Of a stretch of 44,054 nucleotides of DNA, positions 7,308 through 15,086 are shown one piece after another. The notes below the pieces were generated by a model. That model made no database searches, was not told the origin of the DNA, and saw nothing but the letters and a program-made list of their open reading frames with translations. The stretch's first letter is position 1, and each line of letters opens with the position of its first letter. The DNA is taken from contig DAIRDH010000027.1 in assembly GCA_036796255.1 (NCBI GenBank), positions 1 to 44,054 on the forward strand. Reading direction: 5' to 3'. The DNA is from T3Sed10-241 sp036796255. Lineage in GTDB: Bacteria; Bacteroidota; Bacteroidia; Flavobacteriales_D; Cryomorphaceae. The position numbers and the translations under genes were made by a program.

Positions 7308-8418
7308 TGGGTTTCATAGTTTTTTTCAATAGCCAGGCGCCGTCCAAGTCTTTCTCAAGCCGCACCTGGTCCAATTCATTCAAGGCTTCTTCATACTGTG
7401 TGAAGCTTGCCAAACGCACACGGTGCAGTCCTTTATGGTGATCAAGGATGGAAGCTTCAAACCCTTTGGCCTGGAGCACTGCCACATAAGCTTCCGCATT
7501 TTGGGCATCACCAAAGCAACCTGCTATAATATGGTATTTGCCGCTTGCACCAGCACTCATTGCTCGGTCTCTTGCTGTTGTATCCTTGACTTTTGCCAGA
7601 TTTACCCATACGCCCGTGCTGTCTACAGCATTTTCCGCAAATGAAAAAGGAAAAAGAGTCGCATGTCTGGGAAATCCAAATTCAGCAGCTTCGGGTCGAT
7701 TCTCATTTACAATTTCTGAAGGACTGTAGAAGCGCTCAACCTTTCTACTTTGGGAAAATGGTATCAGGTCAGCAGGGCTTATATCGCCTGGACTTTTAAA
7801 TCCGGTTTGCATACCTATATATACACTGAGTGCCATAAAGGGCAGTAGCGTAGCAGCGGCAACCCAGTAAATGCTTTTGGTATGCTCAGAGCGGCCAGGT
7901 AAAGTATCCTTTTCATTATTTCTGATTTCTTCAACCTCTGGCAAAGGCATCGGGATGATTTTCGGTTCAGGCTTTGGCGCCGGTGCCGCTTTGACAACAG
8001 GTTCTTGCAGAGCAAAGGCTTCAAAGCCCCAGCTCTGCTTTAGAAAATTTTGGGTACTGTCTGGCTCGAAGCGCAGGTTCTTGTCGGTATCTATATATAG
8101 TATGCCCACCTTTTTCAGCTTCACCTTGCTGCCATCGTTTAGGGCCTTCAAATATCCTTCTACTTCGCTGCGCACAAAGCTACCCGCTTCCTCAAAATTC
8201 CAACCATTGGCCTCAGCGCAGGCTGAGGTGAGCAGGCCGTCATTCTTTGTAAGGTTGCGGTTGAAGCGCACATCCTTTCCCGGAGGCAGGGCAATACCCT
8301 TGCGCTGGTCGAGCTTGGCCGGCCTGTAATTGGTCACAAAGCCACCGAGTTGAGGTACGATTACGCAATCGTAATCGTAGAGCAAATCGGCAATATATTG
8401 ATCGAGTCCTGCAGTCAT
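7282..8418 (-). CDS. HU-like (HU-CCDC81) domain, transmembrane, SPOR-domain protein
   Basis: A 378-residue bitopic protein. Residues about 1-130 look like the paired bacterial HU-CCDC81 domains (QYIADLLYDYDCVIVPQLGG, then LKKVGILYIDTDKNLRF), a divergent relative of the DNA-binding HU/IHF fold. A proline-rich linker (about 140-160) and one membrane helix (183-202) follow. After a periplasmic linker comes a C-terminal SPOR domain (about 293-367, KYHIIAGCFGDAQNAEAYV), which in this family binds denuded peptidoglycan at division sites. It is 45 bases downstream of kdsB and overlaps the next small gene. By domain order it could connect a cytosolic HU-like module with the septal wall. DNA binding by the HU-like part is inference. 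Confidence 0.88.
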   Translation of the reverse strand: MTAGLDQYIADLLYDYDCVIVPQLGGFVTNYRPAKLDQRKGIALPPGKDVRFNRNLTKNDGLLTSACAEANGWNFEEAGSFVRSEVEGYLKALNDGSKVKLKKVGILYIDTDKNLRFEPDSTQNFLKQSWGFEAFALQEPVVKAAPAPKPEPKIIPMPLPEVEEIRNNEKDTLPGRSEHTKSIYWVAAATLLPFMALSVYIGMQTGFKSPGDISPADLIPFSQSRKVERFYSPSEIVNENRPEAAEFGFPRHATLFPFSFAENAVDSTGVWVNLAKVKDTTARDRAMSAGASGKYHIIAGCFGDAQNAEAYVAVLQAKGFEASILDHHKGLHRVRLASFTQYEEALNELDQVRLEKDLDGAWLLKKTMKPNEHGSAQN

Positions 8419-8436
8419 AGAATCATATCTACAGGC

Positions 8437-8467
8437 CGAAATTACGCAACTCTACACAGTCCATCAA
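8437..8467 (-). promoter_or_regulatory. Possible promoter of the HU-SPOR gene
   Basis: On the minus strand TTG (8465-8467), 20 bases, then TAATTTCG (8437-8444) is one mismatch from TAnnTTTG and ends 18 bases before the ATG. The gene may therefore be expressed independently of kdsB. Confidence 0.4.
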
Positions 8468-9207
8468 AGAAAAAACTTCTTTTGCAGGGCTTCGAGGTCT
8501 TCTGGAGTATCAACTGCGTCGGCACGCGATTCGGTAATGGCCGTATAGATGTGGTAGCCGTTTTCGCGCCATCGAAGTTGCTCCAGGTTTTCGGCGAGTT
8601 CCAGTGTGCTGGGCGCTAGTGATTCCAGCTCGAGAAATGTCTGGGTTTTGAAGCCGTAGATGCCAAGGTGAATGTAAAATTGACCAGGATCGACGGCTTC
8701 TTTGTGCCCAGACTCGCGGTGGTAGGGAATCGGTAGGCGGGAAAAATAAAGTCCGCGTTCCTGTTTGTCGCGGACCACCTTTACGCGGTTCGGATCTTCA
8801 ACCTCTTTTGCCGAAAGGGCAGGACTCACCAATGTGGCTATGTACACTTCCGGTTTTTCCAGCAATTGCAATACCTGATCGATTTGCTCCGGCTCAATAA
8901 ATGGCTCATCGCCCTGGATATTTACCACCACTCCTTTTGAAATGCCCAGCGTTTTGAGCGCCGACCGGCATCGCTCGGTGCCTGTGCCTATCTCGGTGGG
9001 GGTCATTATGGCTTTACCGCCAAATTGCTCAACGGCTTTCAAAATGCGCTCATCGTCGGTGGCCACCACCACAAGGTCGAGCTTGGCCTTGCTGGCTTGC
9101 AGGTACACGCGCTCTATCATGCTCACACCGCCAATGAGGGCCAGCGGCTTGCCGGGAAATCGCGTGGAGCCATACCGCGCCGGAATGATGCCAATACGTT
9201 GTGTCAT
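8464..9207 (-). CDS. kdsB: 3-deoxy-manno-octulosonate cytidylyltransferase
   Basis: A 247-residue CMP-Kdo synthetase that activates Kdo with CTP for lipid A core assembly in the cytosol. The N-terminal nucleotide-binding motif IPARYGSTRFPGKPL (about residues 7-21) is diagnostic. The family regions VVVNIQGDEPFIEPEQ (near 92-107) and GLYFSRLPIPYHR (near 153-165) are also present. The length matches the family. It is divergent from dprA across 61 bases and 45 bases upstream of the HU-SPOR gene. With the family-9 glycosyltransferase it shows that the cell makes a Kdo-containing lipopolysaccharide. Confidence 0.96.
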   Translation of the reverse strand: MTQRIGIIPARYGSTRFPGKPLALIGGVSMIERVYLQASKAKLDLVVVATDDERILKAVEQFGGKAIMTPTEIGTGTERCRSALKTLGISKGVVVNIQGDEPFIEPEQIDQVLQLLEKPEVYIATLVSPALSAKEVEDPNRVKVVRDKQERGLYFSRLPIPYHRESGHKEAVDPGQFYIHLGIYGFKTQTFLELESLAPSTLELAENLEQLRWRENGYHIYTAITESRADAVDTPEDLEALQKKFFL

Positions 9208-9268
9208 CTTCGTTTTATTTTAGCTCAAGTTTACTAAATTCACCCGCACAAATACAATTAAACCCACC

Positions 9269-10384
9269 TTGGCAGAGTCCGTCACATACCACGAGGAAGA
9301 TTTGTACCTTCTTGCTTTGTGCAAAATTGAGGGCATAGGGCCTGCCTCTGCGCGCAAGTTATTGCGGCATTTTGGAACGGCGCGTGCTGTATTTGCCGCC
9401 AGGCCCCGCGACCTCATGCAGGTGAATGGGCTCAATGTGGGTCGTGTGACCTCAGTGTTGAAATTCAAAGATTTCACCTCACTGGAGAAGGAACTGCGCT
9501 GGTGCGAAAACGAAGGGGTGGAGCTGCTCTCGGTGATGAAATCACATTATCCCAACCGGCTGAAGCACTGCGATGATGCCCCGGTACTTTTATTCAAAAA
9601 AGGAAATGCCGATTTAAGCGCCGAGCGCATTGTAAGCGTAATTGGCACCCGCCGCATCACCGATTACGGCAAGCAACTGGCCCGCGAAATTGTAGAAAGC
9701 CTGTTGCCATATGGCGTCACCATAGTAAGTGGGCTGGCCTATGGGGTGGATATTGAGGCCCACAAAGCGGCGATTGATTTGGGCATGCCTACCGTTGCAG
9801 TATTGGGACACGGCCTCAACCGAATTTATCCCTCTTCGCACACCCGCCACGCCAGGGCCATGCAGGAACACGGCGCCCTGCTCTCTGAATTCACCACCGA
9901 TACCCAGCCCGACCGCGAGAACTTCCCCATGCGCAACCGCATCGTGGCTGGCATCAGCGACGCCACCATCGTTGTAGAATCGGGCGCATCGGGTGGCTCC
10001 ATGATTACCGCCGATTTGGCCAACGGTTACAGCCGTGACGTATTTGCTGTACCAGGCCGCATCGGCGACAACCGCTCGGAGGGCTGCAACAAACTCATTA
10101 AGACCCAAAGGGCGCACCTGCTAGAATCAGCGAGGGATGTAGGGTACATCATGGGCTGGGAATTGCCAGACAAAAAGAATGCCGTGCAGCGCAAAATCTT
10201 TGTAGATCTCAGCCCCGATGAGGAAAAGCTTGTGGCCTGCCTGCGCGAGTCGGGACAGCTGCAAATTGATGAAATTTGCCTTAGCACAGCCATGCCCACC
10301 AGCAAGGTGATGGTGCACCTGCTCAACCTCGAGCTCAATGGCCTGGTGCGCTCCCTTCCGGGAAAAATGTACGCCCTGAGCTGA
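9269..10384 (+). CDS. dprA: DNA-processing protein DprA
   Basis: A 371-residue DprA/Smf protein, which binds incoming single-stranded DNA and loads RecA during natural transformation. An N-terminal helix-hairpin-helix-like part (KIEGIGPASARKLLRHFG) leads into the Rossmann-like core with GTRRITDYG, VSGLAYGVDIEAHKAAI, VAVLGHGLNRIYPSSH and the signature FPMRNRIVAGISDA. A C-terminal winged-helix domain (about 305-371) ends the protein. The likely start is TTG at 9269, because no ATG occurs in frame before about codon 49, which would remove the hairpin domain. A hairpin with a T run (10473-10511) ends the transcript. Confidence 0.94.
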   Translation: MAESVTYHEEDLYLLALCKIEGIGPASARKLLRHFGTARAVFAARPRDLMQVNGLNVGRVTSVLKFKDFTSLEKELRWCENEGVELLSVMKSHYPNRLKHCDDAPVLLFKKGNADLSAERIVSVIGTRRITDYGKQLAREIVESLLPYGVTIVSGLAYGVDIEAHKAAIDLGMPTVAVLGHGLNRIYPSSHTRHARAMQEHGALLSEFTTDTQPDRENFPMRNRIVAGISDATIVVESGASGGSMITADLANGYSRDVFAVPGRIGDNRSEGCNKLIKTQRAHLLESARDVGYIMGWELPDKKNAVQRKIFVDLSPDEEKLVACLRESGQLQIDEICLSTAMPTSKVMVHLLNLELNGLVRSLPGKMYALS

Positions 10385-10472
10385 TCGTGGTGGCAAAGTG
10401 TGCTTTTAACACTACATAAACCCTGTTAAAATACCATTGAAAGCGCACATTAACAAGTGGATAAGTATGCCT

Positions 10473-10511
10473 CATCCTTTGTGTGCTACAGGCTGTTAAG
10501 GATGTTTTTTT
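10473..10511 (+). terminator. Terminator of dprA overlapping the gdhA promoter region
   Basis: CATCCTT (10473-10479) pairs with AAGGATG (10498-10504), followed by seven T (10505-10511). The loop is 18 bases. Its 3' arm lies where the -33 element of the gdhA promoter (TACATTTG at 10515) would be expected. Confidence 0.65.
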
Positions 10512-10514
10512 CTC

Positions 10515-10522
10515 TACATTTG
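10515..10522 (+). promoter_or_regulatory. -7 promoter element of gdhA
   Basis: TACATTTG matches TAnnTTTG and lies 25 bases before the gdhA ATG. It is followed by CGGC, as in several other promoters of this window. It directly follows the dprA terminator. Confidence 0.65.
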
Positions 10523-10547
10523 CGGCAACTATTAACTCACAAACCTT

Positions 10548-11912
10548 ATGATTGCAGCCGCACATCAAGCCCAAGTAGACGACTTCATGGCCAAAGTAAA
10601 GGCCAAAAATTCCAATGAACCTGAATTTATTCAGGCTGTAGAGGAAGTTGTAGAAGCCATCGTTCCACTTTTAGAGAAACACCCCAAATACAGAGAGCAC
10701 AACATACTCGAGCGTATTGTTGAGCCCGAGCGTACCATCATTTTTCGCGTGCCATGGCTCGACGACAAAGGTCAGGTTCAGGTAAACCGCGGATACCGCG
10801 TAGAGTTCAATTCTGCGATCGGACCTTACAAAGGTGGACTGCGTTTTCACCCTTCGGTAAATTTGGGCATTTTGAAATTCCTCGGTTTCGAGCAAATTTT
10901 CAAAAACAGCCTCACCACATTGCCCATGGGCGGTGGTAAAGGAGGTTCTGATTTTGACCCTAAGGGAAAATCAGACAATGAAGTGATGCGTTTTTGCCAA
11001 AGCTTTATGACCGAGTTGAGCCGACACATAGGCCCTGATACGGATGTGCCTGCGGGCGACATTGGTGTAGGTGGCCGAGAAATTGGCTACATGTTTGGCC
11101 AGTACAAGCGCTTGCGCAACGAGTTTACCGGAGTTTTCACAGGCAAGGGCCGCAACTGGGGAGGATCGCTCATCCGTCCGGAAGCTACAGGCTATGGCTG
11201 TGTGTACTTCGCCCAGGAAATGCTCAAAACCCAGGGAGATTCATTCAAAGGCAAAACCGTTGCCCTTTCCGGTTCCGGGAATGTGGCCCAGTATGCAGCC
11301 CAGAAAATTATGGAGCTCGGTGGCAAGGTGATCACTGCTTCCGATTCATCTGGCTATGTGCATGCCGATGGCGGCTTTAGCCAGGAGAGCTTCGAATACC
11401 TGATGGAATTGAAGAACGTGAAGCGCGGTCGTATTGAAGAGCTTGCCAATAAATTTGACAACATCACCTTCTACGCCGATGAGCGTTCATGGGATGTACC
11501 GGCCAATGTAGACATTGCCATGCCTTGCGCTACCCAGAACGAACTCGACGGCGACGACGCTGCCAAGCTCGTGGAGAAGGGAGTGAAGCTCGTGGCCGAA
11601 GGCGCCAATATGCCTTCCACGCCTGAAGCTATTGAATTGTTTCACGAAAAGCGGGTGATGTTTGCCCCGGGCAAAGCCAGCAATGCTGGTGGAGTGGCCA
11701 CTTCAGGTCTCGAAATGAGCCAAAACTCTATGCGCATGTCATGGTCGCGCGAGGAAGTCGATCAACGACTCCACACCATCATGAAAGACATCCATGCTGC
11801 TTGCGTGAAATACGGCAAGCGCGAAGATGGATCGATCAACTACGTAATCGGTGCCAATGTAGCCGGATTCGTGAAGGTGGCTGACGCCATGATCGATCAG
11901 GGCGTGGTTTAA
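10548..11912 (+). CDS. gdhA: NADP-type glutamate dehydrogenase
   Basis: A 454-residue hexameric-type glutamate dehydrogenase that interconverts 2-oxoglutarate plus ammonia and glutamate. The catalytic region PMGGGKGGSDFDPKGKS carries the active-site lysine. Upstream, GPYKGGLRFHPSVN has the substrate-binding lysine, and further on VPAGDIGVGGREIGYMFG holds the catalytic aspartate. A Rossmann cofactor site follows (VALSGSGNVAQYAAQK). The length (about 450) and the PSVN and GVGGREIG features fit the small bacterial NADP enzymes used in ammonia assimilation. It is a single-gene unit with its own promoter and a strong terminator. Cofactor choice is inferred from family resemblance. Confidence 0.96.
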   Translation: MIAAAHQAQVDDFMAKVKAKNSNEPEFIQAVEEVVEAIVPLLEKHPKYREHNILERIVEPERTIIFRVPWLDDKGQVQVNRGYRVEFNSAIGPYKGGLRFHPSVNLGILKFLGFEQIFKNSLTTLPMGGGKGGSDFDPKGKSDNEVMRFCQSFMTELSRHIGPDTDVPAGDIGVGGREIGYMFGQYKRLRNEFTGVFTGKGRNWGGSLIRPEATGYGCVYFAQEMLKTQGDSFKGKTVALSGSGNVAQYAAQKIMELGGKVITASDSSGYVHADGGFSQESFEYLMELKNVKRGRIEELANKFDNITFYADERSWDVPANVDIAMPCATQNELDGDDAAKLVEKGVKLVAEGANMPSTPEAIELFHEKRVMFAPGKASNAGGVATSGLEMSQNSMRMSWSREEVDQRLHTIMKDIHAACVKYGKREDGSINYVIGANVAGFVKVADAMIDQGVV

Positions 11913-11946
11913 GAATACCTTAGTCCTGTTTACCATTTCCCAAAGG

Positions 11947-11975
11947 GCCTCCACTCATACTGGAGGCTTTTTTTT
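11947..11975 (+). terminator. Intrinsic terminator of gdhA
   Basis: GCCTCCA (11947-11953), loop CTCATAC, TGGAGGC (11961-11967), then eight T. A textbook Rho-independent terminator 34 bases after the gdhA stop. Confidence 0.93.
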
Positions 11976-12020
11976 GCTTCACAGCTTGAAGTCACTTTCC
12001 GGCTTTTACAGCCAAATGCC

Positions 12021-12028
12021 TATTTTTG
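12021..12028 (+). promoter_or_regulatory. -7 promoter element of kbl
   Basis: TATTTTTG matches TAnnTTTG and ends 22 bases before the kbl ATG, followed by CACC. No clear -33 TTTG is seen at 19 bases. Confidence 0.5.
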
Positions 12029-12050
12029 CACCAAATAAAGCATCAACCCC

Positions 12051-13250
12051 ATGTACGGAAAAATCAAACAACACCTCCGCCAGGAATTGGCCTCCATCGA
12101 AGAAGCAGGATTGTATAAAAAAGAACGCATCATCACAGGTCCGCAGGCCATGGAAATAAGCGTGGGAGGCAAGCAGGTGCTCAACTTCTGCGCCAACAAT
12201 TACCTCGGACTTTCATCGCATCCTGATGTATTGGCAGCTGCCAAAGCCACACTCGACAGCCATGGTTATGGCATGTCGTCAGTGCGGTTCATTTGCGGTA
12301 CCCAAGACATACATAAGGAGCTTGAGCGCAAGATTGCCGAATACCACCATGCCGAGGATACCATATTATATGCAGCTTGTTTCGATGCCAATGGAGGAGT
12401 GTTCGAGCCATTGCTCGGGCCGGAAGATGCCATCATCAGCGATGCGCTCAACCATGCGAGCATTATTGACGGCGTGCGTCTCTGCAAGGCGGCCCGATAC
12501 CGCTACGCAAATAACGACATGGACGATTTGGAACAGCAACTCATCGCGGCCAATGAGGCTGGTGCGCGCTTCAAGTTGATCGTTACCGACGGCGTATTCA
12601 GCATGGATGGCATCGTAGCCGACCTCAAAGGCGTTTGTGACCTCGCTGACAAATACGATGCGCTCGTGATGGTGGATGAATGCCATTCAGCCGGTTTTAT
12701 CGGTAAGAATGGCCGAGGTGCAGCTGAGCATTGTGGCGTGCTCGACCGCGTAGACATTATAACCGGGACCCTCGGCAAGGCCCTTGGCGGTGCAATGGGT
12801 GGATACACCACTGGGCGCAAAGAAATCATCGAGCTCCTTCGTCAGCGATCGCGTCCGTATTTGTTTAGCAATTCGCTGGCGCCGGCCATTGTGGGTGCGT
12901 CCATCAAGGTTTTTGATCTGCTGAGCAGCAACAACGACCTCCGCGACAAGCTCGAAGAGAATGTGAATTACTTCAAGGCCGGCATGGGCAAACTTGGCTT
13001 CGACATTGTGCAAGGCGACAGCGCCATTGTGCCGGTGATGCTTTACGACGCCAAACTCTCGCAGGTCATGGCCGACAAACTGCTCGAAGAGGGTATTTAT
13101 GTCATTGGTTTCTTTTACCCGGTGGTGCCAAAAGAAAAAGCCCGCATCCGCGTGCAGTTATCTGCTGCGCACAACAGGGAGCATTTGGACAAGGCCATAG
13201 CGGCTTTCGCCAAAGTGGGCAAGGAGCTGGGCGTATTACAGGAAGCCTGA
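12051..13250 (+). CDS. kbl: Glycine C-acetyltransferase (2-amino-3-ketobutyrate CoA ligase)
   Basis: A 399-residue PLP enzyme of the alpha-oxoamine synthase family. It is close along its whole length to KBL, which joins glycine and acetyl-CoA or cleaves 2-amino-3-ketobutyrate in threonine breakdown. Visible features: NFCANNYLGLSSHPD (about 46-60), FICGTQDIHKELE, the PLP-ring histidine region DALNHASIIDGVRLCKA, and the Schiff-base lysine in TGTLGKALGGAMGGY. The aspartate/histidine region reads VDECHSAGFIG where other KBLs have DDSHA. No threonine dehydrogenase gene adjoins it. Bacteroidota also use relatives of this family for sphingolipids, but the N-terminus and the QRSRPYLFSNSLAPAI motif favour KBL. 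Confidence 0.93.
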   Translation: MYGKIKQHLRQELASIEEAGLYKKERIITGPQAMEISVGGKQVLNFCANNYLGLSSHPDVLAAAKATLDSHGYGMSSVRFICGTQDIHKELERKIAEYHHAEDTILYAACFDANGGVFEPLLGPEDAIISDALNHASIIDGVRLCKAARYRYANNDMDDLEQQLIAANEAGARFKLIVTDGVFSMDGIVADLKGVCDLADKYDALVMVDECHSAGFIGKNGRGAAEHCGVLDRVDIITGTLGKALGGAMGGYTTGRKEIIELLRQRSRPYLFSNSLAPAIVGASIKVFDLLSSNNDLRDKLEENVNYFKAGMGKLGFDIVQGDSAIVPVMLYDAKLSQVMADKLLEEGIYVIGFFYPVVPKEKARIRVQLSAAHNREHLDKAIAAFAKVGKELGVLQEA

Positions 13251-13292
13251 CCGAGTTCACCCAGGGCGCTTGAAAGATATTTATGTCAACCC

Positions 13293-13323
13293 TTTGCATA
13301 GAAACAAATAAGTACTAACTTTG
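13293..13323 (+). promoter_or_regulatory. Promoter of the rplM-rpsI-rpsB-tsf operon
   Basis: TTTG (13293-13296), exactly 19 bases, TAACTTTG (13316-13323): a full match to the Bacteroidota housekeeping consensus, the best in the window. It excludes the TTG at 13321 as a start codon, because that lies in the -7 box. Confidence 0.9.
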
Positions 13324-13368
13324 CAGCCCCAATTTGGGAAAGCATTACTGTTAAATAGCTTAAGCACA

Positions 13369-13824
13369 GTGAATACACTAAGTTACAAAACGATTTCGGC
13401 CAACCGTGAAACTGCAGACAAGCAGTGGGTGGTTGTAGACGCCGAAGGCCAGACCCTCGGCCGCCTTGCCAGCAAAGTGGCGAAAATTATTCGTGGAAAG
13501 CACAAAACCAATTTCACTCCCCACGTAGATTGTGGTGACAACGTGATTGTGTTGAACGCCGAGAAGGTGGTGCTGACTGGCAATAAAATGGAAGAAAAAG
13601 TTTACGTACGCCACACAGGGTATCCTGGTGGACAGCGCAAGCTTACTGCCCATGCACTCATGGAGCGCAGGCCAGAAAGACTCGTTGAAAAAGCTGTAAA
13701 AGGCATGCTTCCCAAAAACCGTTTGGGCAACAAGCTTTACACCAACCTTCACGTAGTTATTGGCCCAAGCCACAACCACGAGGCTCAAAAACCAACACAA
13801 ATCGACCTTAATACCATTAAATAA
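13369..13824 (+). CDS. rplM: 50S ribosomal protein L13
   Basis: A 151-residue L13 protein of the large ribosomal subunit, with the family signature regions WVVVDAEGQTLGRLASKVA, HVDCGDNVIVLNAEKVVLTG and RRPERLVEKAVKGMLPKN. The start is GTG at 13369, giving MNTLSYKTI. The longer frame from 13321 would begin inside the promoter. First gene of the ribosomal operon; its stop overlaps the rpsI ATG by one base (13824), so the two are translationally coupled, as is usual for L13-S9. Confidence 0.97.
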   Translation: MNTLSYKTISANRETADKQWVVVDAEGQTLGRLASKVAKIIRGKHKTNFTPHVDCGDNVIVLNAEKVVLTGNKMEEKVYVRHTGYPGGQRKLTAHALMERRPERLVEKAVKGMLPKNRLGNKLYTNLHVVIGPSHNHEAQKPTQIDLNTIK

Positions 13825-14210
13825 TGGAGATCACCAATACTATAGGCCGTCGTAAAACTTCAGTGGCCCGCGTTTACCTCAAGAACGGAACAGGTGGAAT
13901 GACCATCAATGGCCGTGACTACAAAGAGTATTTCCCGACCATGCCATTGCAGTACCGACTGCACCAACCATTCAACATCACGGAGACTGTAAGCCAGTAC
14001 GACGTGACTGTAAATGTGAAAGGTGGCGGTATCACCGGGCAAATTGAAGCCGTGCGTTTGGGTATTTCCCGCGCTTTGGTGGAGATCAACCCCGATTTTA
14101 AATCAGCACTCAAGGCAGAAGGCCTCATGACCCGTGACCCACGTATGGTGGAGCGCAAGAAATTCGGTCAGCCTAAAGCCCGTAAGAAGTTTCAATTTAG
14201 TAAGCGTTAA
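13824..14210 (+). CDS. rpsI: 30S ribosomal protein S9
   Basis: A 128-residue S9 protein. It has the N-terminal IGRRKTSVARVYLKNGTG, the central VNVKGGGITGQIEAVRLGISRAL, and the conserved basic C-terminus RKKFGQPKARKKFQFSKR, whose final Lys-Arg tail contacts P-site tRNA. The start ATG overlaps the rplM stop. A 92-base gap with a strong hairpin separates it from rpsB. Confidence 0.98.
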   Translation: MEITNTIGRRKTSVARVYLKNGTGGMTINGRDYKEYFPTMPLQYRLHQPFNITETVSQYDVTVNVKGGGITGQIEAVRLGISRALVEINPDFKSALKAEGLMTRDPRMVERKKFGQPKARKKFQFSKR

Positions 14211-14234
14211 TATTTGGCGCTTGTTTAGCATCAA

Positions 14235-14271
14235 AATTGACGGGACTCCTTTTCTGGACTACCCGTCAATT
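14235..14271 (+). promoter_or_regulatory. Perfect 10-bp hairpin in the rpsB leader
   Basis: AATTGACGGG (14235-14244) pairs without mismatch to CCCGTCAATT (14262-14271). The 17-base loop can pair further (TCC 14247-14249 with GGA 14256-14258). Only four T follow, offset by three bases, so it is a poor terminator. It is a candidate leader element for control of rpsB-tsf, or a partial terminator that sets the ratio of rplM-rpsI to rpsB-tsf. Confidence 0.7.
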
Positions 14272-14302
14272 GCATTTTAAATGAACGTAAACAAAACAAA
14301 AC

Positions 14303-15067
14303 ATGTCTGACAAAGCACAACAAGAAGCCCGCTTCAAAGAACTCCTCGACGCTGGCGTGCACTTCGGTCACCTGAAGCGCAAATGGAATCCCAACATGGC
14401 ACCGTACATCTTCGGTGAGAAGAAAGGAATCCACATCATTGACCTTAACAAAACAGTTACCAAGCTCGACGAGGCCTGCAATGCCGCAAGGCAGATTGCA
14501 CGCAGCGGAAAGAAGATTCTTTTTGTTGCTACCAAGAAGCAAGCAAAATCGATCGTTGACTTGAAGATCAAGCCCACAGGAATGCCATACGTTACTGAGC
14601 GTTGGTCAGGAGGTATGCTCACCAACTTCGCCACCGTGCGCAAGGCGGTTCGCAAAATGAGCATGATCGACAAAATGCAGGAGGACGGTACATTTGATAC
14701 CCTTTCCAAAAGAGAGCGTCTGCAAATTACACGTCAACGCGACAAACTCCAAAAGAACCTCGGTAGCATCGCCGACCTTACCCGTATTCCATCGGCCATT
14801 TTCATTGTTGACATCAACCGTGAGAACATTGCCCTGCTCGAAGCAAAGAAATTGAACATCGCCACTTTTGCTATGGTTGATACCAATTCAGACCCTACTA
14901 AAGTTGATTTCGCCATCCCGGCAAATGATGATGCATCAAAATCAATCGAAGTGGTGGTAGGTCGCATCGCTGAAGCCATCATGCAAGGTGCTTCTGAGCG
15001 CAAGAATGAGAAGGACAAGAAAGGTGCTGAAGGTGAAAAGAAACAAAAAGCAACAGCTGAAGCCTGA
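14303..15067 (+). CDS. rpsB: 30S ribosomal protein S2
   Basis: A 254-residue S2 protein. Family features: LLDAGVHFGHLKRKWNPNM (about residues 14-32), YIFGEKKGIHIIDLNKT, FVATKKQAKSIV, ERWSGGMLTNFATVRK, and PSAIFIVDINRENIALLEA near the middle. The C-terminal 30 residues are a Lys/Glu/Ala-rich tail (EKDKKGAEGEKKQKATAEA). The leader before the ATG is A-rich (AACAAAACAAAAC) with no Shine-Dalgarno site, as is usual in Bacteroidota. It is followed 19 bases later by tsf, the standard S2-EF-Ts pairing. Confidence 0.98.
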   Translation: MSDKAQQEARFKELLDAGVHFGHLKRKWNPNMAPYIFGEKKGIHIIDLNKTVTKLDEACNAARQIARSGKKILFVATKKQAKSIVDLKIKPTGMPYVTERWSGGMLTNFATVRKAVRKMSMIDKMQEDGTFDTLSKRERLQITRQRDKLQKNLGSIADLTRIPSAIFIVDINRENIALLEAKKLNIATFAMVDTNSDPTKVDFAIPANDDASKSIEVVVGRIAEAIMQGASERKNEKDKKGAEGEKKQKATAEA

Positions 15068-15086
15068 ACCTTAAAATAATATTGAA

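Noticed and set aside
13321..13368. Longer L13 reading from TTG 13321
   Set aside because: The TTG is part of the -7 promoter box TAACTTTG, so it cannot be translated from that promoter; family homology begins just after GTG 13369.
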